From Actinomycetes bacterium (GTDB lineage: Bacteria; Actinomycetota; Acidimicrobiia; Acidimicrobiales; JAKAOS01), in contig JAKAOS010000003.1 in assembly GCA_021823165.1 (NCBI GenBank), positions 1-45,697 on the forward strand: a stretch of 45,697 nucleotides of DNA, written 5' to 3'. Each line of letters begins with the position of its first letter. Position 1 is the first letter of the stretch. The notes under the pieces were generated by a model, which saw only the letters and a program-made list of their open reading frames with translations, ran no database searches and had not been told where the DNA came from. Both the position numbers and the translations under genes were made by a program. Positions 44,251-45,697 of this stretch are shown in pieces.

Positions 44251-44745
44251 TCAAGAGGAAGGCGCCTCTAGGTACTTCGCCGAGACGACCTCGCCGTCGC
44301 GGTAGCGGAGAACCCAAATAGAGCCCTTGGCATCCCGGAGCACCGGGGGAAGCTCCACGCCTTTTGATGCAAGGGAGACAAGCACCCTTCGCACGACATC
44401 TCCATGGGTGCAAAGAACCGTTGACTGGTTGGCCAGAAACATCCCATCAAGCAGTGCCGCCCCGGAACCCTCCTGCAAGCGGGCTTCAAGATCGATGGTC
44501 ATGGCGAACTTTTCCGCAAATGGCTCGACGGTCTGCACACAGCGTAAAAAGGGGCTGGAGAGAACGCGGGTGGGTGAGAACTTTGCGAGCCGGCCCACCA
44601 GAGCCTCGGCCTGCCGCCTCCCCTTGTGGCTCAAGGGGCGTTCGTCGTCTGGCCCGTCCCAGGATCCGCGGCTCCCCGCATGCGCATGGCGCACCAACAG
44701 AGCCACCCCGTCCTCCTGGATCAGCCGGCTATGACGGGATGCCAT
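44251..44745 (-). CDS. SixA-like histidine phosphatase
   Basis: A 164-residue protein of the histidine phosphatase superfamily. The catalytic His20 is in LLVRHAHAGSRG, the second active-site part is LSSPFLRCVQTVEPFA, and the second His is in LCTHGDVV. The size and the RHAHAG variant fit SixA-type phosphohistidine or small-substrate phosphatases. The ATG at 44745 has a weak GAGAG upstream. No linked phosphorelay genes are visible. Confidence 0.82.
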   Translation of the reverse strand: MASRHSRLIQEDGVALLVRHAHAGSRGSWDGPDDERPLSHKGRRQAEALVGRLAKFSPTRVLSSPFLRCVQTVEPFAEKFAMTIDLEARLQEGSGAALLDGMFLANQSTVLCTHGDVVRRVLVSLASKGVELPPVLRDAKGSIWVLRYRDGEVVSAKYLEAPSS

Positions 44746-44900
44746 TCATCTCTCATTGCAGGCTTGCGCACCCAGGCGAATCCCGACACCAATGGCCTAG
44801 CTCCCTCCGCCGGCACCCAGCGCCTGCCAGGCACGCCGCACTGCATCGGACGGCTAGACACTACCGGGGTTTGGCCCATGCCGAGCCCGGGTCCCCCGCC

Positions 44901-45266
44901 CTACGACGTCGTTTGATGGGAGACGATATCGGCCTCGAGGGGAGCGAGGTTCGACCCGATCTCTGCGATTGTGTCATGGTCGACGCCGGCGATTTCAAGG
45001 GCCTGCACCAGATGTCCGACGACTTTGCCGAATGCCTCGGGGGTGACGCCAAGCCCAGCATGGGCCTCGGCCATGGATCGTCCCGCATAGGCCTCCGGGC
45101 CACCCAGCGCAGCGGCAATAAAGCTGCGCTGGTGGCCCTTGAGCCTGGCGAGGGAGACTCCGTCGAAGTAGGGGGCGAGGGAGGGGTCGGAGAGGACATT
45201 GTCGTAGAAGATGTCCACCACCGCCGATACCGCTCCCGCCCCACCGATGCTGTCATAGATAGCCAT
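44901..45266 (-). CDS. group I truncated hemoglobin
   Basis: A 121-residue 2-on-2 globin. MAIYDSIGGAGAVSAVVDIF is the family N-terminus, Tyr21 is the B10 tyrosine, HQ at 45-46 is at the E-helix positions, and His69 in AEAHAGLGV is the proximal F8 heme ligand. Such proteins bind O2 and may dioxygenate NO. The ATG at 45266 fits the family start; no strong ribosome binding site is visible. Confidence 0.9.
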   Translation of the reverse strand: MAIYDSIGGAGAVSAVVDIFYDNVLSDPSLAPYFDGVSLARLKGHQRSFIAAALGGPEAYAGRSMAEAHAGLGVTPEAFGKVVGHLVQALEIAGVDHDTIAEIGSNLAPLEADIVSHQTTS

Positions 45267-45447
45267 GCCGACAGTCTCTGCCGGCAGTGTTACGGAACGA
45301 CGTCGGCACCGCTGCGGCCGAATGACCACACCTTTCACCTCGGGCCAGGCCGGGGTGTCGAGCCAGAAACCATTCCGAAATCATCCATTGACTACCTGGT
45401 CCAACATTGGACAGCAGGGCCAGGACCAAGCCCGGCGAAGGAACGGA

Positions 45448-45697
45448 TCAGGCCTTGGACAGCTGGACCATCATGCCACCGGCCAAGCGAGTACCACTCG
45501 GCTGGTTGACGACGATCCGCACGGCCACTCCCCCAGCGGTGCCCGACTTCCCGAACATCACCGGATAGGCCATGCTTCCATTGGCAGAGGTCTTGGCCTG
45601 GGTGGCAGAACTAGATGAACTCATAGCGCCCATGGACGAAGATCCCATGGCTGATGTGGCCATTGTTTTGGGAGTGACCGAAACCGCCGCCCCCGAA
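45448..45697 (-). CDS. partial CDS, C-terminal part of unknown protein
   Basis: An open frame runs off the window edge and ends at TGA 45448. It contains a Met/Ser/Ala-rich stretch (MGSSSMGAMSSSSS), then VMFGKSGTAGGVAVRIVV and RLAGGMMVQLSKA. ATG 45663 could be an internal start, but the frame stays open to the edge. The Ser/Met-rich linker suggests an exported or surface protein. Not identified. Confidence 0.45.
   Translation of the reverse strand, partial: SGAAVSVTPKTMATSAMGSSSMGAMSSSSSATQAKTSANGSMAYPVMFGKSGTAGGVAVRIVVNQPSGTRLAGGMMVQLSKA

Overview
This window reads as a piece of a high-GC actinobacterial chromosome. GTG and TTG starts are common, several genes appear to be leaderless behind TAnnnT-type -10 boxes, SerC is of the actinobacterial type, and the core genes (sufB, ilvBNC/ilvD, gatCAB, ppk/ppx) are chromosomal housekeeping genes. 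The class Acidimicrobiia is my guess from overall flavour (divergent FtsH-like protease, DUF4115 and DUF6295 proteins). It is an inference and was not tested by any search.

Layout. 0.2-0.8 kb: an unknown Cys-rich protein. 1.2-4.4 kb (+): a translationally coupled triad of circularly permuted ATP-grasp, alpha-E and transglutaminase-like proteins. 4.5-9.6 kb (-): an orphan sufB behind a 16-bp perfect palindrome, a membrane protein ending in a DUF4115-like domain, and an FtsH-like AAA protease. 10.0-12.4 kb: divergent aminotransferases, an AspC-like enzyme and SerC. 12.5-14.6 kb (+): a frameshifted ArsR regulator followed by an ABC exporter pair. 14.9-15.9 kb (-): a DUF6036-type nucleotidyltransferase, frameshifted at a run of eight Cs, with its coupled partner (toxin-antitoxin-like). 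16.0-28.7 kb (-): a long same-strand block holding YbaK, an ABC exporter, ilvC-ilvN-ilvB preceded by a leader-peptide attenuator, a glycosyltransferase, ilvD and gatC-gatA-gatB. 28.9-32.3 kb: a small double C2H2 zinc-finger protein, then a TetR/ABC-2 operon with a 20-bp operator embedded in its promoter, then a DUF6295 protein and a dienelactone hydrolase. 32.6-34.3 kb (+): a DHA2-type MFS exporter. 34.6-37.6 kb: a scar of mobile DNA. A secreted-protein gene is cut by an IS256-family element, followed by a decayed IS3 transposase and an IS607 recombinase fragment. 37.6-42.2 kb (-): DedA, ppk and ppx, a polyphosphate locus. 42.3-45.7 kb: an inositol-phosphatase-like enzyme, an unknown protein with a small lipoprotein, a SixA-like phosphatase, a truncated hemoglobin and a partial gene at the edge.

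How the genes fit together. ilvB, ilvN, ilvC and ilvD supply four successive activities of valine/isoleucine synthesis. The leader peptide upstream of ilvB is packed with Leu, Ile and Val codons and is followed by a terminator hairpin, so the pathway is probably attenuated by its own end products. gatCAB makes Gln-tRNA(Gln)/Asn-tRNA(Asn) by transamidation. Ppk and Ppx make and degrade polyphosphate. The TetR/ABC cassette looks like a self-contained autoregulated exporter. The most informative new readings are the ilv attenuator, the operator lying between the -35 and -10 boxes of the TetR/ABC operon, the homopolymer-disrupted nucleotidyltransferase pair, and the palindrome upstream of the orphan sufB. 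I did not find a convincing wholly new multi-gene system.
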